A model generated the notes under the pieces. The model ran no database searches. It had not been told where the DNA came from and worked only from the letters and a program-made list of their open reading frames with translations. A program made the position numbers and the translations under genes. From Verrucomicrobiaceae bacterium UBA7681 (GTDB lineage Bacteria > Verrucomicrobiota > Verrucomicrobiia > Verrucomicrobiales > Verrucomicrobiaceae): a stretch of DNA of 59,593 nt. Numbering within the stretch: position 1 is the stretch's first letter; each line of letters starts with the position of its first letter. The stretch lies in NCBI GenBank assembly GCA_002482965.1, contig DLGZ01000080.1, forward strand, positions 173,089 to 232,681. The letters run 5' to 3'. This document shows positions 1 through 7,773 of this stretch, in pieces.

Positions 1-42
1 GATGGCATGCGCGTGGCGGAGGCGATCTTACGCGAGGGCTGA
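1..42 (+). CDS. C-terminal tail of a gene entering from the left (partial)
   Basis: The first 42 bases read in frame as DGMRVAEAILREG followed by TGA. The short amphipathic tail looks like the end of an ordinary bacterial enzyme, and its stop lies 15 bases inside the 3' end of the convergent phosphatase gene. Too little is present to name a product. It could also be chance, since only 13 codons are visible. Confidence 0.3.
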   Translation, partial: DGMRVAEAILREG

Positions 43-510
43 GGAAATGTGCGCCAGCACACCGCGGCAGCCGTCTTCGAGCAGATCCAGCACCAGTTCA
101 AAGCCCTGTTCGCCGCCGTAGTAGGGATCCGGCACTTCACTTTCCTGGTGGTCAGTGCAGAATTCGCAGAACAGGCGGATTTTTGCGCCGAACTGAGATG
201 TGCGGTCAAAGGACCTCACGTCACGCAGGTTTTGCCGGTCCATGACGAGGACGAGGTCATAGTCGCGCAAATCGTTTTCGGTGACCTGCCGGGCACGACT
301 GCTGAGGTCATAGCCTCGATTTTGCGCAGCCGTGCGCATCCTTTGGTCCGGCAACTTCCCTGCATGCCAGCCACCGGTACCCGCCGAACGGATCGAGATG
401 CGATCAGTGAATCCTTTAGATTCAATCAACGAACGCATGACGCCCTCTGCCGCAGGTGAGCGGCAGATATTGCCCAGGCAGACAAAAAGGAGGCGATAGG
501 GGGCGGCCAT
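28..510 (-). CDS. Low-molecular-weight protein-tyrosine phosphatase
   Basis: A 160-residue cytosolic phosphatase of the LMW-PTP/arsenate-reductase-like fold that hydrolyses phosphotyrosine through a cysteinyl-phosphate. The N-terminus carries the P-loop CLGNICRSP, with the nucleophilic Cys at residue 11 and Arg at 15. The general-acid Asp lies in the late motif VPDPYYGG. Length matches the family. The frame stays open upstream to 657, but the ATG at 510 puts the first beta strand (YRLLFVCLG) where the family has it, and the extra upstream residues are not family-like. It is divergent from citrate synthase. Bacterial LMW-PTPs often act on exopolysaccharide tyrosine kinases; no such kinase is in view. 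Confidence 0.9.
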   Translation of the reverse strand: MAAPYRLLFVCLGNICRSPAAEGVMRSLIESKGFTDRISIRSAGTGGWHAGKLPDQRMRTAAQNRGYDLSSRARQVTENDLRDYDLVLVMDRQNLRDVRSFDRTSQFGAKIRLFCEFCTDHQESEVPDPYYGGEQGFELVLDLLEDGCRGVLAHISSALA

Positions 511-567
511 CGGTGCAGCTAGACCAGTGAAGGTCTGTTCACAAACAAAACCAGCTCCTCTCTGCAG

Positions 568-584
568 GGGATGCCGGGCATCCC
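568..584. repeat. Short perfect hairpin in the divergent intergenic region
   Basis: GGGATGC-CGG-GCATCCC forms a 7-bp stem with a 3-nt loop in the 171-bp space between the phosphatase and citrate synthase starts. There is no T-run, so it is not an obvious terminator. Function is unknown. No clear sigma70 promoter could be placed for either gene. Confidence 0.35.
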
Positions 585-681
585 CCGGCGGAAGATTTCT
601 TTTCTTGTGAACGAGTCTTTGGTTGAGGCATAGTTTGAGCACGCTATCTGCTATCAAAACCTAAACCCCACGCCCTCACCC

Positions 682-1803
682 ATGTCTGTAGTATCCAAAG
701 GTCTCGAAGGAATCGTAGCTGCTGAAACCCGTCTCGGGGAGGTAAACGGCGCGGAAGGCGTGTTGTTTTATTGTGGTTACGACATCAACGAGCTCGTCAA
801 AGTCAGCTACGAAGAGGTTGTTTACCTGCTTTACTACAACAAGCTCCCGAATCGCACCGAACTCAACAAGCTGACCACGGCGCTGCGTGCCGAGCGTGAA
901 CTTCCGCAGGGTGTCATCGATTTCCTCAAGGCCGCCCCAAAGACCGCCAAGCCCATCGACATCATGCGCACGGCCGTCTCGATGCTCGGCTGCTATGACT
1001 TGAGCCGTTACGACCTCGAGGTCAGCGAAAACATGGCCAACGCCATTCGCCTCACTTCGCAGATCGGTGTCATCGCGGCCTACTTCCACCGCGCACGTCA
1101 GGGCCTGGAACTGCCACCTGTGCGCAAGGACCTCAGCGAAGCCGCCCACTTCCTCTACCTGATGAACGGCGAAGTGCCGAGCAAGGAGGCTGAAAAGACC
1201 CTCGACATCGCCTACATCCTGCACGCCGAGCACGGATTCAATGCCTCCACCTTCACCGCCCGCGTCGTGGCTTCGACGCTGAGCGACATGTTTTCTGCCA
1301 TCAGCGCCGCGATTGGTGCGCTCAAAGGCCCCCTGCACGGCGGCGCCAATGAAGGCGTGATCCACATGCTGGAAGAGATCGGTTCCCCCGACAAGGTGGA
1401 CGCCTGGGTTGCCGACGCCCTGGCGCAGAAGAAGAAAATCATGGGTATTGGCCATCGCGTTTACAAGGTGCTGGACCCACGCGCTCCGCATCTGCGTGAG
1501 ATGGCCATCCAGCTCACCAGTCAGCTTGGCGAATCGAAGTGGATCCAGATGTCCGAGCGCATCGCCCAGATCATGCGCGAGCAGAAGGGCCTGAATGCGA
1601 ACGTCGATTTCTACAGCGCCACCGTTTACTACAGCCTTGGCATTCCGACCGACCTCTTCACGCCGATCTTCGCCATCGCCCGCATGAGCGGCTGGACCGC
1701 CCACGTGCTGGAGCAGTGGAGCGAAAACCGCCTGTTCCGTCCGCTCAGCCAATACGTCGGCAAGCCGTATGGCCAGAAGGTTGTGCCGATCGACGAACGC
1801 TGA
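682..1803 (+). CDS. gltA: Citrate synthase (citrate/2-methylcitrate synthase family)
   Basis: Condenses acetyl-CoA with oxaloacetate at the entry of the TCA cycle. The 373-residue length is that of the short dimeric bacterial/archaeal citrate synthases rather than the roughly 430-residue E. coli type. Catalytic residues are visible: His184 in LHAEHGFNAST, His219 in GPLHGGANEG, His258 in MGIGHRVYK and Asp309 in NANVDFYSA. The family also includes 2-methylcitrate synthase. No prp genes are nearby, so the citrate role is the simpler reading. The ATG follows CCTCACCC with no Shine-Dalgarno sequence. The gene is followed by a perfect palindrome and then a secreted protein in the same direction. 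Confidence 0.95.
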   Translation: MSVVSKGLEGIVAAETRLGEVNGAEGVLFYCGYDINELVKVSYEEVVYLLYYNKLPNRTELNKLTTALRAERELPQGVIDFLKAAPKTAKPIDIMRTAVSMLGCYDLSRYDLEVSENMANAIRLTSQIGVIAAYFHRARQGLELPPVRKDLSEAAHFLYLMNGEVPSKEAEKTLDIAYILHAEHGFNASTFTARVVASTLSDMFSAISAAIGALKGPLHGGANEGVIHMLEEIGSPDKVDAWVADALAQKKKIMGIGHRVYKVLDPRAPHLREMAIQLTSQLGESKWIQMSERIAQIMREQKGLNANVDFYSATVYYSLGIPTDLFTPIFAIARMSGWTAHVLEQWSENRLFRPLSQYVGKPYGQKVVPIDER

Positions 1804-1850
1804 TTGAAGCTGCCGGAGGTTCGGAAGGTTTAAATTTGCAGGTTGCAAAG

Positions 1851-1874
1851 GTGGCAAATCCTTGGATTTGCCAC
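1851..1874. repeat. Perfect 24-bp palindrome upstream of the glycoamylase-like gene
   Basis: GTGGCAAATCC-TT-GGATTTGCCAC has two perfect 11-bp arms. It ends 15 bases before the ATG at 1890 and 47 bases after the citrate synthase stop. In RNA it would form a stem with a CTTG loop, but no T-run follows, so it is a poor terminator. Its position fits an operator or a translation-control hairpin for the downstream secreted enzyme. Confidence 0.7.
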
Positions 1875-1889
1875 TATCTTAAATGCTTC

Positions 1890-3713
1890 ATGCGTCTCCT
1901 TTCAACCATAGGAGCCGTCGCTGTGATGCTTGGCACGCAGCTGATGGCTCAGCCTGCCACACGTCTCGTGTGGCAGCCGGTACAGGAGTATTTCATTCAT
2001 CGTGAAGAGGGGCAGCAGGTGCTTGCTGGCACGAAGCGGCTGAATTCATTCACCTCTTACACCCATATCGGCACGGACTTCGGCTTCCATGGGGCGGCGG
2101 AGCACGAGATTGAGTGGCTCACGGACGAAATTGTGGTGCATCTCGGCCAGCAGCCGGAGGCATGGGCGGGCATGTGGCACAGCCTGGCCGGGCAGGCGCG
2201 AAATACGGAACGCGTGATGGATTTTACGCATGCCTATCCCGAGCCGGTCACGGCCGGATACCAGCCGCGTGTCACGGCGGTGATGCTCAAGGCTGCCGGG
2301 CTGGGCAAGATCAAACTGGAGATCAAATCGCCCACCGATGAACTGCGCTGGACGCAGATGATTGAGCTGAATGACCCGCAATACCGCATGTTTGTGCATC
2401 CGGTGGCACCTGAGGCGGTGCGCGATGGGAAAACCATCGTGTGGACGGCTGAGCCCGGTGCTGAAGTGAAAGTGTCGGGCCTGTTTCTCGGCATCGAGAT
2501 GCCTCAGATGCCCTGGGACACCTATGCATTCCTCGCCTCGTACGCAAAGATCGCGCGCTGTTATTCCATCGAGACCGGTTTCGTGCGTGACCGTGCCCAT
2601 GTTGAGGTGGGGGCGTTTGAGTCCGTTTCCGCCACGGGCATGTATGTCCTGGCCTCGGCGGCAGCTGCGCAGGAATCACTGGGCGTCGTGAAGGCTGATT
2701 ACGCACGCTGGGTACTCACCCGGACGCATGAGGCGATTAAGAAGCTCAAAACCGGACGCGGCCTGCTGCCGCATTTTGTGCATCGGCTTGGGAAGGAGAA
2801 CGCCTACTGCATCCATCCGGGCACCGAATTTAGTACCGTGGACACGGCGATTTATGCCCAATCCATGCTGTTGGCAGCGATCATGCTGGATGTGCCCGCT
2901 GTGGCCGAAGACCTGATCCAGCAGATCAAAGAGATCGACTTCGATCTGCTGCACCTGCCGAACGGGGTGATCTCGCATGGCCTTGCCGATGACGGCGTCA
3001 CGCTCCTGCCGCATGGCTGGCAGGACTGGGGTGGTGAAACAGCCCTGGTCATGCTCATGGAAGGCATCGCCAACCCCGCCCACCGCCCGCCCGCCATGCG
3101 CACTCCGGGCAAGGCCTGGCAAGGCACCGGCTTCATCACCGAGTTGCAAAGTTTGTTTCATCCCGACTTCGACAGTGACGTGCCCGATGCGCATGACGGT
3201 GTGCGCTGGCTCAGCGTGCGCCGTGCCATGCTGGGCGCGCAGCGTGCCTACATTCCCAAACGTTGGCCGCAGTCGCATGCGGCACGCAACGGCATCTACG
3301 GGCTCTCCGCAGGCGAAAATCAGGCGGGCAACGGCTACTACGTGGGGGGCGTCGATCTGCCGGACCAAAAGCTCATTCATCCGCACTACATCCTGATGTC
3401 CGCGCCGCAGCATCTGCAGACCAATGAGACCTATGATCTGCTGGAGCGCATGGAGAAGGCCAGCTACTTTCCGCCGTGGGGCATGGTCGAAAATCTCAAT
3501 GTCGATGGCCGTAGCTACCTGCCGATGGAAGGATCGCTGAATGCCGGATTTGAGGCTCTCAGCGCCTACCATTTGTTCGCCAAACACCGTAAAATACCCG
3601 ACGCCATTTATGCGGCCAGCCTGAAAAACCCGCAGATCCGCCGCGCCATGCAGCTGTTTTACCCCATTGCAGCCAAGGTGGCTGGCGGGGACAAGGAGGC
3701 CGCAGCTCAGTAG
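1890..3713 (+). CDS. Secreted glycoamylase-like protein, probable (alpha/alpha)6-barrel glycosidase
   Basis: A 607-residue protein with a Sec signal peptide (MRLLSTIGAVAVMLGTQLMA, cleavage near AQP). Residues about 25-210 look like a beta-rich N-terminal domain. The C-terminal half has the helical-barrel pattern of the glycoamylase-like family (PF10091): FSTVDTAIYAQSML, LPHGWQDWGGETALVMLM, GIYGLSAGEN, PWGMVENLN and the late NAGFEALSAYH. These segments fit an enzyme acting on periplasmic or extracellular glucans; the substrate is unknown. The ATG at 1890 is chosen because it begins the signal peptide; the frame is open further upstream only as an overlap with gltA. Family assignment is from pattern recognition and is moderate. 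Confidence 0.65.
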   Translation: MRLLSTIGAVAVMLGTQLMAQPATRLVWQPVQEYFIHREEGQQVLAGTKRLNSFTSYTHIGTDFGFHGAAEHEIEWLTDEIVVHLGQQPEAWAGMWHSLAGQARNTERVMDFTHAYPEPVTAGYQPRVTAVMLKAAGLGKIKLEIKSPTDELRWTQMIELNDPQYRMFVHPVAPEAVRDGKTIVWTAEPGAEVKVSGLFLGIEMPQMPWDTYAFLASYAKIARCYSIETGFVRDRAHVEVGAFESVSATGMYVLASAAAAQESLGVVKADYARWVLTRTHEAIKKLKTGRGLLPHFVHRLGKENAYCIHPGTEFSTVDTAIYAQSMLLAAIMLDVPAVAEDLIQQIKEIDFDLLHLPNGVISHGLADDGVTLLPHGWQDWGGETALVMLMEGIANPAHRPPAMRTPGKAWQGTGFITELQSLFHPDFDSDVPDAHDGVRWLSVRRAMLGAQRAYIPKRWPQSHAARNGIYGLSAGENQAGNGYYVGGVDLPDQKLIHPHYILMSAPQHLQTNETYDLLERMEKASYFPPWGMVENLNVDGRSYLPMEGSLNAGFEALSAYHLFAKHRKIPDAIYAASLKNPQIRRAMQLFYPIAAKVAGGDKEAAAQ

Positions 3714-3771
3714 TTGCACCCAGAAGCTGGCCCTTGCTCCCACGCCAAACACCGGCTAACTGAACAATCCC

Positions 3772-4809
3772 ATGTTTGTCGATCAAATCAAAGTCCAAGC
3801 CCGTGCCGGAAAAGGCGGCGATGGCAGCGCCCATTTCCATCGCGGTAAATTTCGTCCCAAAGGCGGCCCTGACGGCGGCGACGGCGGAAACGGAGGCAGC
3901 CTGATCCTGCTGGTCGATCCCAGCACGGACAGCCTCCGCAATTATGTCTTCAACAACCGCCTCCTCGCCGAAGACGGTGCCAAAGGCGGTGCCACACAGT
4001 GTACCGGCCGCAGTGGCAAAGATGTGGTGTATAAAGTCCCCCCGGGCACGCTCATCAGCCGCGTCATCAAGGAATACGACAACGAAACCGATGAACTCGT
4101 CACCCGCTACGAGCCAGTGGCCGACCTGACCGAGACCAATTCAACCTACGTGCTCTGCAAAGGCGGCAAAGGCGGGAAGGGGAACGTTCATTTCAAAACC
4201 TCCACGCACCAGGCCCCGCGTGAATTCGTTCCCGGCACACCCGGTGAGGAAGGTGAATTTCACTTTGAGATGCGCTCCATCGCTGATGCCGGATTCGTCG
4301 GCGCACCGAACGCGGGCAAATCGACGCTGCTCTCCAAGCTCAGCGCCGCGAAGCCCAAGATCGCGAATTATCCCTTCACCACGCTGCAGCCGATGGTCGG
4401 CGTGATCGAGTTCGGCCCCAATCGCCGCGGCACCTTGGCGGACATTCCCGGTCTCATCGAAGGCGCGCACGAAAACATCGGCCTGGGCCATGATTTCCTC
4501 CGCCACATCATGCGCTGCCGTGTGCTGCTCTTCGTCGTCGATACCGCAGGCACCGAAGGCCGTGATCCTGTCTCAGATCTCGAAATCGTGCGCAAAGAGG
4601 TCTCGCTCTACTCGGAAGAACTGGCCAAGCGCCCTTGGTGCATCATCGCCAACAAGATCGACCTGCCTGAAAGCCAGGAAAACCTCGTTCACTTTAAAGA
4701 GCGCTTCAAACGCATCAAAGTCCACCCCGTCTCCGCCGAAACCGGCGAAGGCCTCGACAAGCTCCGCAAGTGGCTCGACGAGAAGATCGGGCTGGACGTG
4801 GATTGGTAA
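3772..4809 (+). CDS. obg: Obg/CgtA GTPase
   Basis: Essential ribosome-associated GTPase acting in 50S maturation and stress signalling. The 345-residue protein has the glycine-rich Obg domain (residues 1-160, with KGGPDGGDGGNGG and GGKGGKGN) and then the G domain: G1 GAPNAGKST (177-185), switch II DIPGLIEGA (224-232) and G4 NKID (294-297). It ends soon after the G domain and lacks the variable OCT domain. It starts 58 bases after the glycosidase and is followed 6 bases later by modB. That is close, but the functions are unrelated. Confidence 0.96.
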   Translation: MFVDQIKVQARAGKGGDGSAHFHRGKFRPKGGPDGGDGGNGGSLILLVDPSTDSLRNYVFNNRLLAEDGAKGGATQCTGRSGKDVVYKVPPGTLISRVIKEYDNETDELVTRYEPVADLTETNSTYVLCKGGKGGKGNVHFKTSTHQAPREFVPGTPGEEGEFHFEMRSIADAGFVGAPNAGKSTLLSKLSAAKPKIANYPFTTLQPMVGVIEFGPNRRGTLADIPGLIEGAHENIGLGHDFLRHIMRCRVLLFVVDTAGTEGRDPVSDLEIVRKEVSLYSEELAKRPWCIIANKIDLPESQENLVHFKERFKRIKVHPVSAETGEGLDKLRKWLDEKIGLDVDW

Positions 4810-4815
4810 TCTGTC

Positions 4816-5598
4816 ATGCGCCTGAACCGTTCCAATCTTTGCTGGCTGGCTCTGGCGTTGATCACGGCGGGTTATTTGGTCTTTTGGGCGCTACTGCTCG
4901 GAGCCACGGCGGCGTATAGCACCGTGGATTCCTGGCTGCAGGTGTTGCAGTCGCCTGAGATCCGGCATGCGACTTTTTTGAGCTTGGTGACCTGCACGCT
5001 CGCGGCGGGTTTTGCGCTGCTGCTGGCGGTGCCGGTGGGGTATTTGATGACTCGTCTGGAGTTTCGCGGCAAATCATGGCTGGATGCGGCGCTGGATATT
5101 CCCATCATCCTGCCCCCCTTGGTGGTCGGTCTGTGCCTGCTGATCTTTTTCCAGACGAAAATCGGCAAGGTGATCGAGATGGCGATTCCCTTCACTTATC
5201 AAGTCAGCGGCGTGGTGCTGGCGCAGTTCGTCGTGGCGGCCGCGTTCGCGATTCGCACGATGCGCGGCACGTTTCAGCATCTCTCAGCGCGTCCTGAAGA
5301 CGTGGCCCTCACCCTCGGCTGCACGCGGTTTCAGGCGCTGTGGCATGTGGCGCTGCCGGCGGCGCGGCGTGGCATGGTGGCGGCGTTTTGCATCGCCTGG
5401 GCGCGCAGTCTGGGTGAATTCGGCCCCATCCTCGTCTTTGCCGGTGCCACACGCATGAAGACGGAAGTGCTGCCGACGACGGTCTGGCTGGAGCTCAGCG
5501 TGGGAAATCTCGAAGCCGCCGTGGCGGTCAGCTTGTTCATGGTGCTGCTGGCCGTTCTGGTGCTGGTGGCGGTGCGTGCCACGGGGGAAAAAGTATGA
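4816..5598 (+). CDS. modB: Molybdate/tungstate-type ABC transporter permease
   Basis: A 260-residue inner-membrane permease of the CysTW/ModB class with about five to six hydrophobic segments (residues 9-30, 50-75, 90-112, 128-150, 190-205, 230-255). The cytoplasmic coupling loop reads ALTLGCTRFQALWHVALPAARRG, the EAA-type motif, followed by ARSLGEFGPILVFAG, typical of molybdate permeases. Its last four bases (ATGA) overlap the start of the ATPase gene, which implies translational coupling. No binding-protein gene (modA, wtpA or tupA) is adjacent. Specificity among molybdate, tungstate and sulfate cannot be fixed from the permease alone. Confidence 0.85.
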   Translation: MRLNRSNLCWLALALITAGYLVFWALLLGATAAYSTVDSWLQVLQSPEIRHATFLSLVTCTLAAGFALLLAVPVGYLMTRLEFRGKSWLDAALDIPIILPPLVVGLCLLIFFQTKIGKVIEMAIPFTYQVSGVVLAQFVVAAAFAIRTMRGTFQHLSARPEDVALTLGCTRFQALWHVALPAARRGMVAAFCIAWARSLGEFGPILVFAGATRMKTEVLPTTVWLELSVGNLEAAVAVSLFMVLLAVLVLVAVRATGEKV

Positions 5599-6245
5599 TC
5601 CAGCTCGAACAACTCACCTGGAAGGTCTCTGGCCGCACGATCTTGGAAAACGTGACCGTGGCCATTCCCGCCAACACCTATGCGGTGCTGATGGGATCGA
5701 CAGGCTGCGGCAAAACCACGCTGCTGGAAATCCTCTGCGGCCTGCGCCAGCCGACCTCCGGGCGCGTGCTGCTGGATGGCGTGGACGTGACCGATCTGGA
5801 ACCGCGAGAGCGCGGCATCGGCTACGTGCCGCAGGATTTGGCGCTGTTTCCTGGGTTGCGTGTGCGGGAGCAGATCGGTTTCGCCCCAAAACTGCGTGGC
5901 ATGGCCCCTGATGAACTGAATCAACGCGTGAACCGACTTGCCGAGCAGTTTGGCATCGCCCCGTTGCTGGATCGCCTGCCGGACATGCTCTCCGGCGGCG
6001 AAAAGCAGCGCGTGGCTCTTGCTCGTGCTTTGGCGGCACAACCCAAGCTGCTGCTGCTCGATGAACCGCTCTCCGCGCTGGATGAAAGCATGCGCGCGGA
6101 GGCTGTCTCACTGCTGCAACGCGTGCAGTCGGAGCATGCGCTGACCGTTTTGCACGTCACCCACTCCAGCAGTGAAGCCGCGGCACTCGGTACCCTGCAC
6201 CTGCGCATGGTGGCAGGAAGGCTGGAGCAGGAATCGAAGGGATGA
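5595..6245 (+). CDS. modC: Molybdate-type ABC transporter ATP-binding protein
   Basis: A 216-residue ABC ATPase with Walker A GSTGCGKTT, Q-loop in VPQDLALFP, signature LSGGEKQR, Walker B LLLLDEP and switch His in HVTHSSSE. It is shorter than E. coli ModC because the C-terminal TOBE/molybdate-sensing domain is missing, so any regulation by cargo must lie elsewhere. The start overlaps the modB stop (ATGA at 5595-5598), pairing the two as one importer. Confidence 0.85.
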   Translation: MIQLEQLTWKVSGRTILENVTVAIPANTYAVLMGSTGCGKTTLLEILCGLRQPTSGRVLLDGVDVTDLEPRERGIGYVPQDLALFPGLRVREQIGFAPKLRGMAPDELNQRVNRLAEQFGIAPLLDRLPDMLSGGEKQRVALARALAAQPKLLLLDEPLSALDESMRAEAVSLLQRVQSEHALTVLHVTHSSSEAAALGTLHLRMVAGRLEQESKG

Positions 6246-6309
6246 TTTGCACTGTGCGGTTGGAATCCGGCCGAAGCTGCGTTTAGTGTGTCGAAAACAC
6301 CCCCCTTGC

Positions 6310-7773
6310 ATGGATTGGAATGACTGGCAGCGCGTACTGAAATGGCGCGCACTCGAAGAAGGCGATGCCGATGGCGTTCTCGTCAATGCGGAGCGTCGTC
6401 GCGAGGCCACGGCCCACACGCGAGCCGGACTGACCTCCGAGGAGATCTCCGGGGATGTGCTGGAGGAGCGTTCGGAGTCGTTTCTGGACAAACGGGCCGA
6501 GTGGCTGGATCGCGAGGCCGTGGGCTGGCGTGGTGAATTGATCCGTGTGCTGGACTTGCTGTGTGTGCCGCAAGGGCGCTGGTCCTGGGCGCTGGTCGGC
6601 TGGGCCTTGGCGCTGCTCACGGGCTACTGGTTTACGGACTTGGGGCAGGCGAGTGAATTCAATCTGCTGGCACTGCCGCTGGTGGGGTTGCTGGCATGGA
6701 ATGCGGTGGTGATCGTCCTGGGAGTGTTTTGCGAGCTGATACCGACCTCCGCCGTGGCCGGACGCGGTGGCTGGGTGGCGGAGTTTCTCGCGCATGGTAT
6801 CTCACGGATGGGCAAAGCCTCCAAAGAGGTCGGCAGCGGTGTGGCTGAAACGGTGCGTACGCGGTATGAAGAGCTCGCGTGGCCGCTGGCCTGGCGGCGG
6901 CTGCAGATGCGGCTGCGGATGTGGCTGCATGTAGCGGCGGCACTGCTGGCCATAGGTGGCGCGGCGGCCTTGTATGCCCGGGGCTGGTCGCACGAATATC
7001 GCGCGGTGTGGGAAAGCACGCTGCTGGGCGAGAGCGAGGCCAAGGCGTTTTTTGAAACCTTGTTCAAACCGGCGTCGAAGGTGCTGCGTGTGCCCGTGCC
7101 GTTGGACCAGATCGCTGGCATGCATCGGACTTCGGGCAAGGTGGAGAAACCGGCTCCTGCACTGCCATGGATTCATTTATATGCAGGCACGCTGCTGGTG
7201 TTGATCGTGCTGCCGCGCCTGCTGCTCGCGGGCTTGGGCGTGGCACGTTGCGGCCGGGTTATCGCACAACCGGCCCGTGCATTGCACTGGGGCGGCTACC
7301 TGCGCACCTTGCTGCGTGCGGTGGAAGGCGGCAGCGAACGCATCCAGGTGCTCGTGCATGCCATCGAACCCACGCTCACGCATCGCGAAGTGTGGGATCG
7401 TGGCGTGAGGGAACGTTTCGGCGGCATGGCCCGTGCGGAGTATGTGCGCATTCCGGCCGGGGAGGAGGACGAATTTGCCGCCGCCTGGCAGCCCATTTGC
7501 GCGAATTTGGTGATGCTCTTCAACATGGCCACCACGCCCGAGGCGGAGGTGCAGCGGCGGCTGGTCTCCGATGTGCGCCAGCGCCTGCTCACGAAGCATG
7601 CCGAGCCAGAACTCATCGTGCTGCTGGACGGCACGAGTCTTGCGGGACGCTGGTCACCAGAAAAAATCGCCGGCCGTGAGCAATTATGGTCGCAGATGGT
7701 CGAAGGACTGGCCTCTGACGTGATTGTGGCCGTGCGCAAAGAATCCGCACGCGCCAAGCCTCCGGTGTCGTAA
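6310..7773 (+). CDS. DUF2868 membrane protein
   Basis: A 487-residue protein. The N-terminal part (residues 1-85) is charged and probably cytoplasmic. Four hydrophobic segments follow, near residues 95-112, 120-140, 210-230 and 290-315, with a long polar region after them that ends in the Asp/Gly-rich segment ELIVLLDGTSLAG. Order, length and the GTPase neighbour match the DUF2868 family, which in proteobacteria is encoded beside DUF3482 GTPases. The molecular role is not known. The ATG at 6310 is preferred over upstream in-frame codons, which lie inside modC. Its stop overlaps the next start as TAATG, so the two are translationally coupled. Confidence 0.78.
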   Translation: MDWNDWQRVLKWRALEEGDADGVLVNAERRREATAHTRAGLTSEEISGDVLEERSESFLDKRAEWLDREAVGWRGELIRVLDLLCVPQGRWSWALVGWALALLTGYWFTDLGQASEFNLLALPLVGLLAWNAVVIVLGVFCELIPTSAVAGRGGWVAEFLAHGISRMGKASKEVGSGVAETVRTRYEELAWPLAWRRLQMRLRMWLHVAAALLAIGGAAALYARGWSHEYRAVWESTLLGESEAKAFFETLFKPASKVLRVPVPLDQIAGMHRTSGKVEKPAPALPWIHLYAGTLLVLIVLPRLLLAGLGVARCGRVIAQPARALHWGGYLRTLLRAVEGGSERIQVLVHAIEPTLTHREVWDRGVRERFGGMARAEYVRIPAGEEDEFAAAWQPICANLVMLFNMATTPEAEVQRRLVSDVRQRLLTKHAEPELIVLLDGTSLAGRWSPEKIAGREQLWSQMVEGLASDVIVAVRKESARAKPPVS

